From Gari tellinella (lineage: Eukaryota > Mollusca > Bivalvia > Cardiida > Psammobiidae), in contig OV277866.1 in assembly GCA_922989275.2 (NCBI GenBank), positions 29,343,246 through 29,407,245 of the forward strand: DNA of 64,000 bases, in the 5' to 3' direction. Positions 22,401 to 37,400 of the stretch are shown piece by piece. How positions within the stretch are numbered: the first letter of the stretch is position 1; every line of letters starts with the position of its first letter. The notes under the pieces were generated by a model. That model was given only the letters and a program-made list of their open reading frames with translations. It had not been told where the DNA came from and ran no database searches. A program made the position numbers and the translations under genes.

Positions 22401-25400
22401 ACTCAGTGTGTGGATCAAGGACTCATAGTTTTACAGAATATGCATCCCAAAGACTCCTTCATCTGATTTCTAAAATTATCACTGGTAAACAAGCATGTCT
22501 ATACGCACACAGGTGTGATAGCACGTTTTGTAACATTTCTACAGATATATTCAACTTAACCTAGTCCTCCACAGTTTGTTTACAGTTTAACCCATTACAT
22601 GTACCTCATAGCCTGTTTCTAGTTTTGAAGATTGGTGACCACTTAAAGCAGGCTGATAGTAAAGCAGAATGAGCCTTAAGGTGCATTCTGCTTTACTTTC
22701 AGCCTGCTTTAAGCTATAATCTGCTAAAATAAAGAAAATATTTCTTATCATACATATTTATAACTGTATAAATTTGAACTCCTATCTTTTGTTGATGAAT
22801 AAATTAAAGGCCTAAAAGGCTTTTTTTTATGGAGGTAATGGGTTAATATAGTCCCTGGCAGCATGTTTACAGTTTACAGTTTAAGAAAAGAAGTTGCTTA
22901 AAACAGACTGAAAGTAAAGCTTTCTGCTTTACTTTCAGTTTGTTTTAAGTGTCCACATATCAGAATGTGGGAACATTTTCCTAAAGCTAATTAACAGGTT
23001 ATAGGAGAAATGTCTAGGTTGAATAGCATATCTTGGGGGAATAGATCAAGGCACCAAAAGTTGTTTCTATGTGGTGAAGGGTTAAAGTAAACTGTGTTGG
23101 CCCTATCCCATTAACTCATAACCGATTAACAATTATCAATGCTTATCTCAATACAAGCTAGTGGATTAAAGTGTGTCAAAATGAGTCAGTATGAGACTAT
23201 TTCGCAATGCGTCAATATGAGTCAGTATGGCTTAACCTATTACCCCATAAATACGCCTTTTTACGCCTTTAATTTATTCCTCTACTGAAGAAAATAGTTG
23301 CAATTTATACAATCATAAATATGTTTGATAAAAAATATTTTCTATATTAAGAAGATGTTAGCTTAAAGCAGGCTGAAAGTAAAGCAGAATGCGCCTCAAG
23401 GCTGCTTTACTTTCAACCTGCCTTAAGTTGTCCCCTTTTTTCAAAACTATAAACAGGCTATGGGGAAATGGGTTAATTGGCCCTATTTCAGGTTTGACTT
23501 GCCGGGTGTTCTGATGATGAAGAAGCCACAGACCCCTCATGTGATGACGGACAGTGGAGTAGAGGACCAGGACGACAGTGCATCAATGATTCCAGCGGAG
23601 ACACTGTGTGAGCTGCTACGCCGAGCATTCCGACTGACGCCAGAGAGGTTCAGTCAGTATGAGGAGCTAGTAGCTGCACAGATGGACAAAAAGTCATCAC
23701 AGAAGGTACAGCCAAATGGTTACTAGACATTTCGCTACCCTGTTGCTTTCGGGCCTGTCAGTTAGCAACCAAGGGTGTTCTTACCCTAGACGTTTCTCTA
23801 CCAGTATATATTCGCAACCCCCATTTTTATTACCGAACTAAAATAATTAATGTAGTTTTGCGCTAATGACTTATCATAGTTTATTTACCCTAATAATACT
23901 TTAAATTCAGTGTAATATACGAGCTTTTAAAATGATTAAATTAAAAAGTTTTATGACCTGAATGTTGCAATTGAAAAATAAAACTGGGTAGCGAAAAAGT
24001 CTAGGTAGGGAAAAGACCAGCCGCGAAAGCTACATGGTAGCAAACATGCTAGGGTAGGGAAAATTCAGGTAGCGAAACGTCCTGAAATCCAGCCAAATCA
24101 TATCTCTATTAACCCATTACCCCATAAATACACCTTTTTACGACTTTTATTTATCCCTTCACAGAAGGATATAGTTCCAATTTATACAGTCAGGAGTATG
24201 TACCAAAAGAAATATTTTCTATATACTATCAGATGATTGTTTAAAGAAGACTGAAAGTAACGCGGAGGATTAAAAGGAATGCGCTAAAAGGCGCTTCTAT
24301 AAGGTAAAGGGTTAAGGTCCATTCTGTTTTACTTACACCTGCATGTTACCACTGCATGTTTGAAGACAGTAGCGAGGTGAGGCTTTGTTAGGACAAAAAG
24401 GACAAAAGTATAGTTAAGTGTTTTGTGAATAAAAGTGTTGTAAAATCAGTTCCTCCTATAAGCAATGATTCCCTCTATTGACATACACTCTAAACATAAC
24501 CCCCAGTGGGATGAGGGTGGGTGGGGATAGAATCACCCTCTGCTCAAACAAGCAGAGTGGTAAGACTCCACCAAAAAGTGACTCCGATACATTAAAAATA
24601 TACATGCACACTGGCGCTGTGCAACTGTAATTTTGTTGCAGTGCTGTTTTACCCAAACAAACAAAAGCTCAACATTATTTTCAGTAAAGGATTAAGAGAT
24701 TGGCTGGAGAACGAAATTTTGTTCACTGTAAGCTGCCTATTTTAGAGTTGTTAATTTTTACTGGCTAATGTTATCTTTACAGATCCTAGCAGAGGAGTTG
24801 GTGAGGCAGCTTGTGGCTCTGGAGAACAACAGCAACACCTTCTACAACCCTAAAACATTGATGGTAACCCAATGTCTAATTAACATTCAGACTCTTACCC
24901 TTTACTTCATGGCCTTTTCTGTTTCAAGTATTAAAGGTAGATGACTACATAAAGCAGGTTGAAAGTAAAGCAGAATGCGCCTTAAGGCACATTCTGCTTT
25001 ACTTTCAGTCTATTTTAAGCTGTCATCAGCTAGATGTAGAAAGTATTTTTTGTATTGTACATTCATTGCTGTATAACATGGAATTATTTACTTCAGCGGA
25101 GGAATTAATTTATTGTGTAAAAAGTTATATCTATGGAGTTCAGGGTTAAAACATATAAATATGGGCCATAACATGAAAAATCCACCCATTGCATCGCAAA
25201 ACAGTGTAGACCTAACATCACAGTCTCAAGCACTATACAGGCCTTATAATTGAATGGTTGGTGAACTGGTATAGAATTTTTTGGAATGAAAATTAAAAAA
25301 CTTCTGATTCTAAGAATCTCGGTTGTTACAGGTGACTCTCACTGGGGACCAAAGCAGTATCATGAGAGTCGTTTCGCACAGAAGCCTCATATACAGAGTA

Positions 25401-28400
25401 TACAGAGAATGTATGCGTTATCAAACAAAGTACATTGTATATGTATATGAAACCAACTCAAGTCGTCTTTGAATTTATATAGGGGGCTTCTGTGCGAAAC
25501 GGGTCGTCATGATACTTCGTTGGCCCCCAGTGACACTGTATAATTATACATTTTGATAAATGCAAACCATAGATAACTAGATTATGAAACCAGGGGTCAT
25601 GGGTTCTATACCCTGCTAGACCAAGTCCTTCTGATGAGACTTTATAAGTCGAGGTCTGATATATCAGTGATGTACGCTGGGCATCTGAACTCTGTCAATA
25701 ATATCAGAAGGCATCACACAGTGGTTTTCTGGGGTGATGGACAATTCGTCAAAGTGCAAACTCGTCAAAAAGGAATTATTGTACAAAAGGGGTAGCCAAC
25801 TCGTCAAAAAGGAATTATACATGTAGTACAAAAGGGTAGTCAACTCGTCAAAAAGGTTTTATGCCCCCGGCATCGACAGATGCGGAGGCATGTAGTAATC
25901 GTCCTGTCCGTCCGTCCGTGTGTCCGTAACAAGGTTAAGTAGAATTTACCGTTTCATCTAGCATCAACACCGCTTACCCAAATGCTTGGATACTTATACA
26001 GTTGTTGCCTTGGACCATTCTCTATCCACCAATATCACCAAACTTTGATTTTGACCTTGACCTAATTTGGACTTAGCATATATAAATAGGCTATTTCTTG
26101 GTTAACTAGATTTTACCGTTTCGTCTAGCATCAACACATCTGACTACAATGCTTTGATACTTATACAGTTGTTGCCTTTGACCATTCCCTATCCACCAAT
26201 ATCACCAAACTTTGATTTTTACCTTTACCATGACCTAATTTTAACTTAGAATATTTTAAATGGGCTCTTTCTCGGTTAACTAGATTTTACCGTTTCCTCT
26301 AGCATCAACACTGTTTACTACAATGCTTTGATACTTGTACAGTTATTGCCTTGGACCATTACCAACTCATCAATAATACCCAAGCTCAATTTGACCTTGA
26401 CCTAATTTGGACTTAGAAAAAAATCTGAATATATTGTCAAGGATGCCACAGGGGGCATAAGCGTTTATTGAACGCGCAGTCTTGTTGTATACTGATTTAA
26501 TTATACAATAAATATAACGATGTTCCAGATAGGGAATTAAAATAGTATTAATATATAATCTGCTCTTTTCTAATATTTTCGATCTCTAAGTACAAACTTT
26601 CATTTAAAACAGTGTAGACCCTGATCATAAGGATTCGGCGCTATCAGATAATTATAAGGTAACACACGAATGAAGAACCCTCATTCATGGTACACAGTAA
26701 AATCATGCAAAATGACAAACAATGTATGAATCTATAGAGAAATCAAAAACTGTCGGGAGCCCTTTGGCCCGGGTCTACACTGTTAACAAATTAAATGTTC
26801 ATCATCTACATATTTACATTGTACAAAACTGTCAAACAGTGTAGATACTGATCATAAGGCTTCGCGCTATCACATAAGTTCTTATCAGTATCCAAACTGC
26901 TTGAGGCACATGTTGGATCACTGAGCAACACATTCCAGTGTACTTTTGCCTATGATGATTATCTTAATTGATTTGTTGTTTTAACAGTTTAATACCAGTG
27001 CAGATATAACAGGTCGAGTAATTGCCAATCAACTTTTCGCACCAGATAATCAACAATGCCCAGCCAATTTAAGTGATTTGCACGTGGGGCTAGAGATCTA
27101 CCGTTTCTTATTAAAGCATTGCTTGTGTGTTAATTTTAGCATTAGATCAGTGTCTAAACCATATATACCCAGACTCAATTTTTATCAAGGATACGTCACG
27201 GGATATTCTAATAGAAGTTACTATTGCTTAATGTATGGGCGAGGGCATAGCTGATTTCTGCATTACTTTTGTACTGTCTGATTTAAGCTAAACCTTTCTC
27301 TTGTAAATCAATTATGCTTAAACACTAAATAAAATGTACACTCAATATAATACATTGAAAACTCTCCCTATTATGGTAAAGTTTAATTTTATTTGGACAA
27401 ATCGGCATCAATATTCATCTTACATATATTTAAATTAGATCTAGTAATTTATATGTTACAACTTTAAATGCTAGAAAATCCCCTCAACGTCTTGATAATT
27501 GTAAATTTTACCAATATAAACCTATTCATTTAAAAAAAAGTATTATTTTATATATATTTAAACAGGTTAGTATATACCCCCAACACAAAATCCTTTTTGA
27601 CGAATCGTCTTTTGCCATTACTCTATATTGCCTTTTTGACGAGTTTACACTTTGACGAATCGTCCGTAATTCGTTTTCTGTATCTGTTCCCCTTGTTCGG
27701 GGGGTATTCAATTAGCCTATAGATGGCAGCAACAGAAAATAAACAAAAACGAACTAAACCAAACCTTCCATAGATGTTACTGATATGTCTTTGATTTCCA
27801 GAATCGCCATGGCTACGACCAATGGCAGCAGAGAGAGAGAACACATATCACAGAGCTGCTCAACAAGTTCTGGCACTTTTCCCTACCTCAGCCTTCCAAC
27901 AGGCCTATGATGGTACGTAACCTTAAATCTATGAATGTTCAGTGGGAGAAAGGTTAACCCATTACCCCATAGCCCTATCTAGTTTTGAAGATAGGTAAAT
28001 ACTTAAAGCAGGTTGAAAGTAAAGCAGAATGTGCTTAAAGCACATTCTGTTTCACTTTCAGCCTGCTTTAAACTACCATATGCTAGAATATAGAAAATAG
28101 TTCTTATCATACATATTCATAACTGTATAAATTGGATCCGTTTTCCTAAGTGGAGAAATAAATTAAAGGCATAAAAGTACTTATGGGTTATGTTATTTCT
28201 TACCATTAAGATCTGTTTTATTGTTATTCCATTTCAAAATGTATCAGACATTAGGTAGTTCGCTTTGACCCCTTCACTGCCATGACGTCATCAATTTTAA
28301 AACATTTGTCATCTGCTTTTATTTCTATTCTAAAATTAAAATTTTAGGTATTTTGACTTCAGAAATGTTAAGATGGGTATCAAATAGTTTGGATCCAGAT

Positions 28401-31400
28401 CAGACGCCGCATAACGCGGCGTCTGATCAGGATCCAAACTGTTTGCAAATAACTCCTGTATTCGGGGTAAGGCAGTGAAGGGGTTAATAAGTTATATCTT
28501 GTATGTACGTGATAATGTATAAATCAGCTGTTTGTGTATGGCATCATTATCAGTATCAATTGTTTTAGCACTGACCTGACAATCTCATTTTAAATTATTG
28601 TCTATTCCAACAAAACAGCTGATTTTTGTATTATTTACCCATACAAGCATGCTCTTAAAGTATTTCTGTATTCACATCAGTTTACGAAACTCAATAATTT
28701 ATTGTATGTTTGGTTATAAATTCATTTCTAAAATCAATCGGATTCAATTCCTGCAATCAACAAAGTTGTTTTGTGATGACATCATGTGCCTCGTTTTGAT
28801 AATTTTCTGAAGCAGACTTTAAATAGCACTAGCATTCTTTTTGAAATATTTCTTATGATACACATTCGTGACTGTATAAATTGAAACTATTTTCTTCAGG
28901 GTATGAATAAATTAAATATGTAAATACATTTTATGTGCATCTATGGAGTAAAGGGTTAAGACTCTGTCTACTACTTGCTGACCATTTCAGATACTTACCC
29001 CACATACTCAATACAAACTGCTCATGGAGAAGTTGATACGGTACGAGTCTCCACATAGGCAGCAGAATGAAATACTCGCTCCAGCTTCAAAATCACCATT
29101 ATCCAGCGCCTCAGTGTGTTTGCTGAGAGAATTTAGTCTCAGATATGGAGTTGTAAGTGGATAAACTATTTACCCCATAGCCTGTTTCTTGTTTTGAAGA
29201 CATGTGAGTACTTAAAGCAGGTTGAAATCAAACAAAATGTGCCATAAGGCACATTTTGCTGTACGCCCAACCTTCTTTAAGTTACAATTTTCTAGAATAT
29301 AGGAAACATTTCTTATTTTTGCGCATTCATTTCTGTATAAACTAGATTTATTTTCTTCAGTAGAGGAATGAATTAAATGCGTAAAAAATGAGTATCTATG
29401 GAGTCAGTGATGGGTTAATTAAGATGAAGAGAAGTGACGCAGACAATGCATCTACTATTCCTCAACTATATTCATCAACAAAACTATTAATACCTTTTAC
29501 TCAATATCCAGTTTCTAGATTTGAAGACAGGTGACAGCAGGCTGAAGGCACATTATGCTTTACTTTCAGCCTTTTTTAGGATATAGAAAATATTTATGGA
29601 ACATATTCATGAATTTAAAGTACATGTAGAATTATTATCTTCAGGAATAAATTAAAGATGAGTTATCAACATGAAATAGTTGTGCATGAAAATTTCTTCA
29701 AACACTTTACTAACTTACATCCATCTTTTAAACCTGACAGGGTGAGCAATACACAAAGATAATCTACCTCCATCATCTAGCGGAGAACTTTGACCCTTCA
29801 ATGTGGTTCATACAACATTTGACAATGTCTCTGAGATCTGTGATGGACGCCATGCCTAACCAGAGATCTTTCCTCGTCATTGTCAAAGAAGAGGTAAACT
29901 ATTTAATAAATACTATTTCCATGAATTCGGACACCCAATAAAATAATTTTAAATGATTTATTATGTATTCGGACAACAAAAAAAAATATAATTTTTTTTT
30001 GTCCGAACTGGTGCAGTAAATAAGGTAATTACAGCAAAACTTGTTACTGTTAGCACACTACCCCATAGCCTGGTTCTAGTTTCAAAGATAGGTGAGCACT
30101 TAAAGTAGGTTGAAAGTAAAGCAGAATGCTCCTGAAGGAGCATTCTGCTTTACTTTCAGCCTGCTTTAAGCTACCACCTGAAACTATACTGGGAATGCCT
30201 TTTGTGTTTTATGTTCAGGAATTCTTGGGGGGAAGGTTAAGAACAGATAATATCCATGAAGAAATTGGTTAAAAGCAGGCATACATGTATTACCCTCTTT
30301 GCGTTGTCTTACAGTTACTGATATCACAATGGAGTTGGCTATACGCGTAGATGTTGTTATGTTTGCTATTCTATTTCAGTTCAACATTATGGAGGCCACC
30401 CTCAAACTATTAGACACCAAAGTACTTGCAGCTATAGCTAAGATGAAGACTCTGTTTACAGATCAGAATCCAACAGATGGTATAGGTAACGAGCATCTTT
30501 ATGCTTTACATCCCCCCTACCCCACTCTCTCCCCGCCCAACCCTCCACAATACCATCTTTCAAGTAAAATATCTTTGTGGCATAGTGGTACAACTACCTG
30601 CCTTGTTACGCAATAGAAGTTCATTCAATTCAGAGTTCCCTATGTCTTTTGTTTGCGAATGTAAACAGAGGTCCTGTTCTGATATAATATTTTTATAAAC
30701 CCATTTCCCTATAAATACACCTTTTTACGCCTTTAATTTATTCCTCCATTGAAGAAAATAAAATGTTTCCAATTTATACAGTCATGAATATGTATGAAAA
30801 GAAATATTTTCTATATTAGCAGATGATAGCTTAAAGCAGACTGATAGTAAAGCAGAATGTACCTTCAGGCACATTTTGCTTTACTTTCTACCTGCTTTAA
30901 GTAGGTACCTGTCATCAAAACTAGAAACAGGCTATGGTGTAATGGGTTTAAGGGATGTTCAACTAAAACCATCCATCCCTATATAGACATGTACAAATGT
31001 AATAAACCTCTATCTAAACACAATTTATGTGTTATTATTGTTCTAGAAGGCCTGATAGAGCTGGTTTCCCTGACTATCAAGGCAAAGGCCTACCTCTTGA
31101 TGCAGCCAGAAGAGCAGCTGGGAAACAAACTGTTTAAAGTCATACAGGTATGTTCCAGTGCATACCATACCCTTGTCATATCAAGTCATAAAGTGGAGAA
31201 GATGTTATACATTTCCTCAAGAAATGAAAACACAAATGTTATGCAATTAAATGTAGAAAAAGACAATTTTTAATAAGAAATATGACAGTTTGTTATACAA
31301 TTAAATGTAGAAAAAGACAATTTTTAATAAGAAATATGACAGTTTGTTATACAATTAAATGTAGAAAAAGACAATTTTTAATAAGAAATATGACAGTTTG

Positions 31401-34400
31401 TTATACAATTAAATGTAGAAAAAGACAATTTTTAATAAGATATATGACAGTTTGTTATACAATTAAATGTAGAAAAAGACAATTTTTAATAAAAATATGA
31501 CAGTTTGTTATGCAATGAAATGTAGAAAAAAGACAATTTTTAATTTAAAAATATGACAGTTTGTTGTAATCTGATTTGCAAATGGTTTGGAGCCTGATCA
31601 GCTCTTCTTGTGATGTCTTCTTGTTGTACTATTTCATTCTGTCTTATGTTCTTGACTTTTTTTTATAGACAATTTTTCCAACCACATATGAGAGGCACAA
31701 AATAACATCTAAGGATGAACTACGGCAAAATAAGTGGGAGGTCGGACTGAGCCCAAAACTGGTAAGCTATAATATTTACAGTGGAATCCCTCTAAACTGG
31801 ACATGTGTGGGGACAACTTATATGTCCGTTTTAGAGGGGGTTCCAGTTTAAAGGAGTTTTAACCCATATCTTGTTTCTACTATGCAAGATAGCTGATCAA
31901 TTAAAGCAGGTTGAAAGTAAAGCAGAATGCGCCTTAAGGCGCATTCTGCTTTACTTTCAACCTACTTTAAGCTATCATCTGCTAGAATATAGAAAAATAT
32001 TTGTGATGATACATTCTTCAGGATATGAATTAATCAAAAGCAAAAAAGGCATATTTATGGTGTAGTGGGTTAAAAAAGATGGGTTGGAAACAGGACCAAA
32101 CGTTTTGTCCGGTTTAAAAAGAATTCCGGTATTTAGAGGTTCTGGTTTAGAGAGGTTTGACTGTATATATACAGTCAAAGCGACCGTTTAATACAGTAGT
32201 ATGGTGAGCTGTAAAGACATGGGACTAGTTAATGCAGGACAAAAGTATAGCAGAACGCTCCTACAGGAGCTGATACCAGTTACATAGGCTTTAATTGTAT
32301 CCAAGGTTAGTATGTTGTGACAGTTATCCCTTTCCCCCATAGATGTGCCTTTTTACACTTTTAATTTATTTCTCCACTAAAGAAAATAGTTTTAATTTAT
32401 ACAGTTATTAATATGTATGATAAGAACTATTTTCTATATTCTAGCAGATGGTATTTTAAAGCAGGCTGTTAGTACGGTAGCGCAGAATGTGCCTTAAGGC
32501 GCATTCTGCTTAACTTTGAGCCTGCTTTTAGTGCTCACCTATTTTTAAAACCAGAATCAGGCTATGGGGTAATGGGTTGAACCATACATGTAATCCAGAT
32601 AATGTAGTGTTTGGCACATATGCTTACACCAGTGCTATCCCAAGTTTGATCCTGGATCAGGGCAGTATGTGTGTGGGTACATTGGTCCCCCGTCTAGACA
32701 CCTTGGTCTGTCGCAGGCACACTTCAGTTTCCTCCCAGAGAATTGACTGCACATGTCATCATTTCAGCAATAAAGAGTAATTCATATAAGTTGTAAGAAT
32801 TTTTTTCCTGAACCATAATTATAATATAAATCAAATTTTAACTTTTACAAGTCCGGTTAAGAGGGGTTTCACTGTTTATATCAGAATAATGGTGTTTGAA
32901 TAAGAAATATTTAAACCATACTTTAACTGCTCGAGATAAGAGCGGGTAAACTGAACATTTCCCAATTTTTCTCCTAAACCCTATGTTGTGACCACTCATT
33001 TGAATCGTCTCAAAGAGACTTGTGACCACTCATTTGAATCGTCTCAAAGAGACTTGTGACCACTCATTAGAATCGTCTCAAAGAGACTTGTGACCACTCA
33101 TTAGAATCGTCTCAAAGAGACTTGTGACCACTCATTTGAATCGTCTCAAAGAGACTTGTGACCACTCATTAGAATCGTCTCAAAGAGACTTGTGACCACT
33201 CATTAGAATCGTCTCAAAGAGACTTGTGACCAGTCATAAGAATCGTCTCAAAGAGACTTGTGACCACTCATTAGAATCGTCTCAAAGAGACTTGTGACCA
33301 CTCATTAGAATCGTCTCAAAGAGACTTGTGACCACTCATTAGAATCGTCTCAAAGAGACTTGTGACCACTCATTAGATTCGTCTCAAAGAGACTTGTGAC
33401 CACTCATTAGAATCGTCTCAAAGAGACTTGTGACCACTCATTAGAATCGTCTCAAAGATACTTGTGACCACTCATAAGAATCGTCTCAAAGAGACTTGTG
33501 ACCACTCATAAGAATCGTCTCAAATAGACTATTCTAATGAGTGGTCACAACATAGGGTTTGGTGGAGAAATAAGAAAATAAGTTTTGAGATGCCCACCTT
33601 ACCTTGATCTCTGTATAGATCATGCTAACTCATAGAGACCTAGTGACACATATATGCACCCTTTTCCAAATGTGTACCTTAGAAGAGTACACTTGTCCTA
33701 TGCAAACAGTGAAGTACCTGATCAGAGGGCTCCTACAGGAGCCCTCTGATCAGGGACTTCACTGTTGGTCATTTTGCAATTTATTACAAAAAACAACCCT
33801 AAATAGTCTCAAATCGACCAGCCTTTATTGCAAACTGGAAAGGTTCATTTGAAGTTTCAGGGGATAATGAGTTAAGTCCTATACTGTAGTAGTGTTGTGA
33901 TGTTAATGTTGTTGTTGCAGATCAACATGCTGATTGGCCACATCCGAGATGAAGTACAGGACTTCAAACAGAACTACCAGCAAGCATTCCTAAGGTAAGA
34001 TTCACCTATAGTTCTTCACTTCATTTACCCATCACTCCATAGATATGTCTTTTATGCCTTTAACTTGATCCTCCAGTAAAGAAAACAGTTCCACTACATA
34101 TGGTCATGAATATGCAACGTAAGAAATATTTGCCATATCCTAACAAATAGTAGCTTCAAGCAGACTGAAAGTAAAGCAGAATAATAAAGCAGAATAAGTC
34201 CAAAAACACATTCTGCTTTGCCCTTTAACCCTTTACCCCATAGCCCATTTCTAGTTTTGGAAATAGGTGACTACTCAAAGCAGGTTTAAAGTAAAGCAGA
34301 ATGCGCCTTAAGGCACATTCTGCTTTACTTTCAACCTGCTTTGAGCTATCATCTGCTAGAGTATAGAAAATATTTATGATACATATTAATGTCTCTATCA

Positions 34401-37400
34401 ATTGGAACTATTTTTCTTCAGTGGATGAAAATATAAAAGGCGTAAAAAGGCGTATTTATGGGGTAATGGGTTAAGCTGCTTTAAGAGGTCCCCTGTCTTT
34501 GATACTAGAAACAGGCTATGGGCTTATGTGTTTGTATCTTCTGATATCAAGGTTTTAATCTGACATTGTTTTCGATGAATGTTAAGCTGATACAAATTTA
34601 TCCAAAACTTTGGACATCACACGGTAGGATCTCAATTTCTTGAACTCGTTCAAAGTAAATATTTTGGCAAAACCACATTTTAACTTTGAAATACAGGTAT
34701 GTTTGACTTAACCCATTACCCCATAGCCTGTTTCTAGTTTTGAAGACAGATGACCACAAAATTGATGGAGCTTGAAATATCCAGGTTTGACTTAACATGT
34801 GAGTTTGACTTTACATGTGGTTGTTTTGTATAAAATATTATCCTATTATTTAACCCATAAATATGACTTTTTACGCCTTTGATTTATTCTTTTACTGAAG
34901 AAACCGTTCAACTTTATACAGTCATGAATATGCACCGTATGAATAATTTTCTATAAGCTAGTACATGTAGATTGCAATTTAAAGCAGGCTGAAAGTAAAG
35001 CAGAATGTGCCTAAAGGCACATTCTGCTTTACTTTCAACCTGCTTTGTGCTCACCTATCTTCAAAACTAGAAACAAGCTATGGAGTAAAGGGTTAAGCAA
35101 GCATTGTTTATGCAAGCATTGTTAGCTAAGGGCATTGTTTTGTTTCAGATTTTTCAGTATTACCGTAGAGGCAGCCCAAGAGTTTTACAGATTGTTAATG
35201 GCAGATGTGGCTGAACTGTTGAAACAGTCACATGATAAAAAGGTAGGTCTAGCTTTAACCCATTATCCAATAAATACACCTTTTTATGCCTCTTATTTAT
35301 TCCTCTACTGTAGAAAATAGTTTAACTTTATATAGTTATGAATATATACAATAAGAAATATTTTCTATATCATTGTAGATAGTTACTTACAGCAGGTTGA
35401 AAGTAAAGCAGAATGTGCCTGCAAAACTAGAAACAGGCTATGGGGTTCATGATTGATCGAAAAAATAATACCCCAAGTTATGTACCCCAAATATTAATTA
35501 TGAATATTAGAGTGGATTGAGTATTAAAGGAAAAAATACTAATGTTTACAGTTTTGTGCCAAAATTGATAGGAAGAATTAGGATCTTTACTGGCAGATGA
35601 CCAATTAAACCTGTTACTCCACTAATAGGCTAGATTTATACAGTCATAAGGCACATTCTGCTTTACTTTCTGCCTGCTTTAAGTTTTCACCATAAGATGT
35701 ACATGTATATGTTTTCTCTTGTGTTTGCAGGGGTTATTTGAGATCGACAAATTGATGCTCAGCTTAGCCTACAGACTCAACCAGTTGGACCAAGACTGGT
35801 CAACCTATATCAATCCTAGGTAAGCATTAAAAAGTCTTCATTTTGTTGGGTTTACATCCTTCCAGGCTCTTAACAATTTGTCATCCCTTCCCTTGCAGCT
35901 ATGGCTAGTAATGACCCATTGTTGTTAGAAAACCTTTTGCCAAAACATCTCCAAATTTGGTAGAAATCGAACAAAAATGTTGGAAGTTATGTGATAAGAT
36001 GCAATAGGGCCTATGGAGATTTTACCCTTGATGCTTAGAAACTTTGAGTAGTATACCACAGATGTGCATGTGATCAGGCTTCTATTTTCAGTTGAATTTA
36101 GTAATATTTTGCATGTACAGTTCATATACATCAAGAGAACATCCTATGCGTCTTACAGACACGGTGATATCTCTAATTTCTATTACAGAATGCAGACGTG
36201 GAGGGAGGGATTTCTGACAGAAGCCCAACATTGGGCTGTAGTACTGAAATATCACATGCACAATTTCATTACACAGGCAGTATCCCTTGACAAGGTGAGT
36301 TCTTATTGGGTTTTAAGTCCCTTGTATAGTAAAATGCTTTATGCTTGCTTGACCCTCCCCCACAGCTCTATTCAGTATAAAGACAGATGGTTACTCCATG
36401 TTAGATGAACGTAAGTGGGGGAAGACATAAATGGTGTAAAAAAGCAAGATATAAATGAAGCAAATGACTCTTATAGAACCACTCAAAATATTACCATTAT
36501 GTGTTACAGACAGATTCTTGCTGAAACTAAGATTGAAGTAAAGCAGTTCCTTTCAAATCTTTCTGCTCTACTTTCATCCTGCTTTAAGTCGGCATTCATC
36601 TTTATCGCAAACGATATGTTTTCACTGATTTGGTCATAACAGGTTTCATTTCTAAACAAATAGTTTACTGTTTGAAAAAACAAATCCTAATAGGAACTGT
36701 TTAATTTTGGACTCTATTTATGAATTATTTTTATTATTTCTATTTGCCTGCAGTATACAGGATGTGAGGTTCACTGGGTTGGTTCCCTTCATCAGTCGTC
36801 TGCCAGTAGAAGTACTAGGAACCGGACAGTGTCCAGCAGCTTTAACCCCTCACAGAACAGTGCCTTTAGTTCCCTGTCTTCCATTCAGTCACATCATGTA
36901 AGTGCAAATTGTCATGAATTAAACCCTTTTCCTATCATAATATCAAAAATTAGATACAGTAAAACCTCTCTATAACGGCCACTAACAAGGGCTAATTGAT
37001 TGTATAAATGACAGGTGACAGCTTAAAGCAAGGTGACAGTAAAACAGAAAGCTCCTAAAGGAGCTTTCTGTTTTACTGTCACCATGCTTTAAGCGGTCAC
37101 CTGTCAAAAACACCTGGTAAATTATCACACTTTAGTGGTTGTTATAGAGAGGTTTTACTGTTTGCATGTGCACCTGCATGTGGTTGTAAGATCGAATAAT
37201 TCATTATTACATGTGTATTATCTGGATCCCAACTGTTGCAAATAACCATCAAATATAGTGATTAAATGGGTATTGAGTTAAAAAGTTTAACACATTACCC
37301 CATAGCCCTATTCTAGTTCTGAAATTAGGTGAACATATAAAGCAAGTTGAAAGTAAAGAAGAATGTGCCTTAAGCGTTACTTTTGTCCTCCTTTCAGCTA

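Larger units (their letters stand above)
25739..27663. mobile_element. ~1.9-kb element bounded by inverted CGTCAAA repeats
   Basis: ACAATTCGTCAAAGTGCAAA...CTCGTCAAAAAGG at the left and CCTTTTTGACGAGTTTACACTTTGACGA at the right are inverted. Near the left end ACTCGTCAAAAAGG is repeated three times. A tandem-core element (25857-26465) and AT-rich DNA lie between. No transposase ORF is visible. Confidence 0.55.

Noticed and set aside
31232..31562. A repeat protein exon of 18-residue units
   Set aside because: Exon 12 ends with a strong donor before the array and exon 13 continues in phase; the open frame follows from unit length divisible by three.
32991..33532. CRISPR-like regular array
   Set aside because: Units are contiguous with no unique spacers, in a eukaryotic intron; it is a minisatellite derived from a MITE arm.
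36064..36408. 114-codon open frame
   Set aside because: It reads through exon 17 into both flanking introns in the correct frame; the real coding part is 36189-36294.
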